Of a DNA stretch of 64,000 bases, positions 62,662 through 64,000 are shown in pieces. The translations under genes and the position numbers were made by a program. Under the pieces are notes generated by a model. That model was not told where the DNA came from. It did no database searches and saw only the letters and a program-made list of their open reading frames with translations. The DNA is from JAFGLZ01 sp964390905 (GTDB lineage: Bacteria > Planctomycetota > Phycisphaerae > UBA1845 > JAFGLZ01), in assembly GCA_964390905.1 (NCBI GenBank), contig CAYMLO010000011.1, positions 1 through 64,000 of the forward strand, given 5' to 3'. Each line of letters begins with the position of its first letter. The first letter of the stretch is position 1.

Positions 62662-63996
62662 ATGATGACCCAAACCGACATCCTCTACGGCAGAGGAACG
62701 CTGACGGTCGAGCACGACGAGACGTGTGACGTGCTCCGCCCGGGGCACACCGAGGTCTTGCCCGATCAGGCGGGGGCCGTTGCCGAGGCGTTGGCGCGTC
62801 CGATCGGGTCGCCACCGCTGTCCCAGATCGCCAGGGCGAAGATCGGCGGGAAGGTGGTGGTCGTGATCAGCGACATCACCCGGCCCGTACCGAACCGGGT
62901 GATCCTGCCGCCGGTCCTCGACGTGCTGCGCGATGCCGGCCACCCGGACGACGCGGTTACGATCCTGATCGCGACCGGCATGCATCGCCCCAGCACGCCC
63001 GACGAACGCGTCGAACTGGTGGGCCCCGACATCGTCGAGCGCTACCGCATCGTCGATCACCGCGCAGAGCAGCGCGACGAGCTGATCCTGCTGCCCACGC
63101 CGACGGCCAGCGGAACGAACGTCTGGATCAACCAGTTGTACGCCGAGGCCGATCTGAAGATCGTCACCGGCTTCATCGAGCCCCACTTCATGGCCGGCTA
63201 CAGCGGCGGCCGCAAGGCGATCTGCCCCGGCCTGGTCAACCTCGAGACGATCCAGAAGTTCCACAGCCCCGCGTTCCTGGAGAACCCCCGGGCCGACAGC
63301 GGCGTGCTGGACGGCAATCCCTGCCACGTCGAAGCGATCGAGGTCGCCCGGCGGGTCGGCGCCGATTTCTTAGTCAACGTAGCAGTCACGACGGACCAAG
63401 AGATCACGGGCGTCTTCGCAGGTGATCTGGAACAAGCCCATCTGGCCGGTGCCGACGCAGTGGCCGACATGATGGGCATCGATGTCGAGCGCGAGTACGA
63501 CGTCGTCGTGACGTGCGGCGGCGGCTATCCGCTCGACACGACGTTCTACCAGGCGGTCAAGGGCATGGTGCTCGCCACGCCCTTCGTCCGGCAGGGCGGG
63601 ACGATGGTGATCGCCTCGAGCTGCACGCAAGGGATCGGCAGCGACATCTACCTCGACATCATGCGTCGCTACGCCGACGGTCGATGGCGAGACTTCATCG
63701 AGGACATCAAGGCCAGCGACCGCGTCGAGAAGGACCAGTGGGAGTTCGAGATGCAGTGCCGCGTGCTGCGGAAGGTCGCCGTGGACGGACTGGTATTCGT
63801 CACCGACGGCGTGGACGCCGCGACGCTTGGCGCCTGCTCGGTCAGGCCCGCCCCCGGCTGCGGCGAGACGGGTCGGCCCACCCAGCAGGTCCTCGACGAC
63901 GTGCTGGCGTCGCTTCGAACCGAACATCCCAGGGCAACCTGGGCCGTCATCCCTACGGGACCTTACATCCTGCCGCGCGTTCCTGCGGCGCGTTGA
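62662..63996 (+). CDS. LarA-family nickel-pincer-nucleotide racemase
   Basis: 444 residues from the ATG at 62662 (the next codon is also ATG). H108 in ATGMHRPS, H175 in PHFMAGYSGGRK and K185 correspond to the catalytic His and pincer-linked Lys of lactate racemase LarA, with RPVPNRVILPPVL also characteristic. It would use the nickel-pincer cofactor to racemise or epimerise a 2-hydroxyacid. No larB, larC or larE gene is in the window, so the cofactor pathway must be elsewhere. The window ends 4 bp after its stop. Confidence 0.88.
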   Translation: MMTQTDILYGRGTLTVEHDETCDVLRPGHTEVLPDQAGAVAEALARPIGSPPLSQIARAKIGGKVVVVISDITRPVPNRVILPPVLDVLRDAGHPDDAVTILIATGMHRPSTPDERVELVGPDIVERYRIVDHRAEQRDELILLPTPTASGTNVWINQLYAEADLKIVTGFIEPHFMAGYSGGRKAICPGLVNLETIQKFHSPAFLENPRADSGVLDGNPCHVEAIEVARRVGADFLVNVAVTTDQEITGVFAGDLEQAHLAGADAVADMMGIDVEREYDVVVTCGGGYPLDTTFYQAVKGMVLATPFVRQGGTMVIASSCTQGIGSDIYLDIMRRYADGRWRDFIEDIKASDRVEKDQWEFEMQCRVLRKVAVDGLVFVTDGVDAATLGACSVRPAPGCGETGRPTQQVLDDVLASLRTEHPRATWAVIPTGPYILPRVPAAR

Positions 63997-64000
63997 GACG

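Overview
This 64 kb window is a high-GC chromosomal segment from what looks like a Planctomycetota bacterium, probably Phycisphaerae-like; this is inferred from gene content, with no rRNA present to confirm it. The indicators are many secreted glycan-active proteins and lipoproteins (CBM9-like modules, DUF4838, a GH20-type enzyme, BNR sialidase-like proteins, sulfatase-like hydrolases, an ADP-ribosylglycohydrolase, an acetyl-esterase-like hydrolase), sugar catabolism proteins (Gfo/Idh/MocA, xylose-isomerase-like TIM barrel, uroporphyrinogen-decarboxylase-like), several DegT-type aminotransferases, a giant coiled-coil envelope protein and few long operons. There is no phage, CRISPR array, rRNA or replication origin. 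Coding density is high, so antisense reading frames of hundreds of codons are common and were discarded.

Layout. 0.1-3.7 kb: a modular secreted glycosidase-like protein, an octamer repeat array and a truncated REP-type transposase. 3.7-7.7 kb: a minus-strand block with a DUF433/DUF5615 toxin-antitoxin-like pair, rtcB RNA ligase and a small membrane protein, followed upstream by an Fe-S aldo/keto reductase. 8.1-15.7 kb: a 1441-residue coiled-coil protein with a Wzz-like periplasmic part, a polytopic membrane protein and a phosphodiesterase-like protein. 15.8-18.5 kb: a STAS protein, a lipoprotein and an orphan ABC ATPase. 18.5-32 kb: glycan catabolism, including two tandemly duplicated sulfatase-like lipoproteins plus a decayed third copy, a GT-C membrane glycosyltransferase, a GH20-like giant and a sialidase-like protein. 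32-40 kb: an AAA ATPase of lower GC, dUTPase, a degenerate amidase-like protein, an oxidoreductase, a sugar epimerase-like protein and glnS. 40-46 kb: tRNA-Gln next to glnS, a DegT aminotransferase, a metallo-beta-lactamase, CBM9 and lipoprotein genes. 46-54 kb: metG with an unusual leader, BNR, LolA-like, deacetylase, aminotransferase and an ABC-type permease. 54-64 kb: ADP-ribosylglycohydrolase, an IS1380 remnant, sialidase-like and esterase-like secreted proteins, an ArsR/micropeptide/thioredoxin cluster, an aminotransferase and a LarA-type nickel racemase.

The most interesting points are: (1) an apparent operon joining a DUF433/DUF5615 pair to the RNA ligase RtcB; (2) the giant coiled-coil Wzz-like protein with an exact 285-bp internal duplication; (3) an ArsR gene with a near-consensus, probably leaderless promoter that contains an operator-like palindrome, followed by a 29-residue membrane micropeptide and a thioredoxin with two well-placed starts (lipoprotein and cytosolic); (4) sulfatase paralogues with Thr in the formylglycine position and a fossil third copy; (5) two families of palindromic intergenic elements and one octamer-array family dispersed through the window, with fragments of REP-type and IS1380 transposases.
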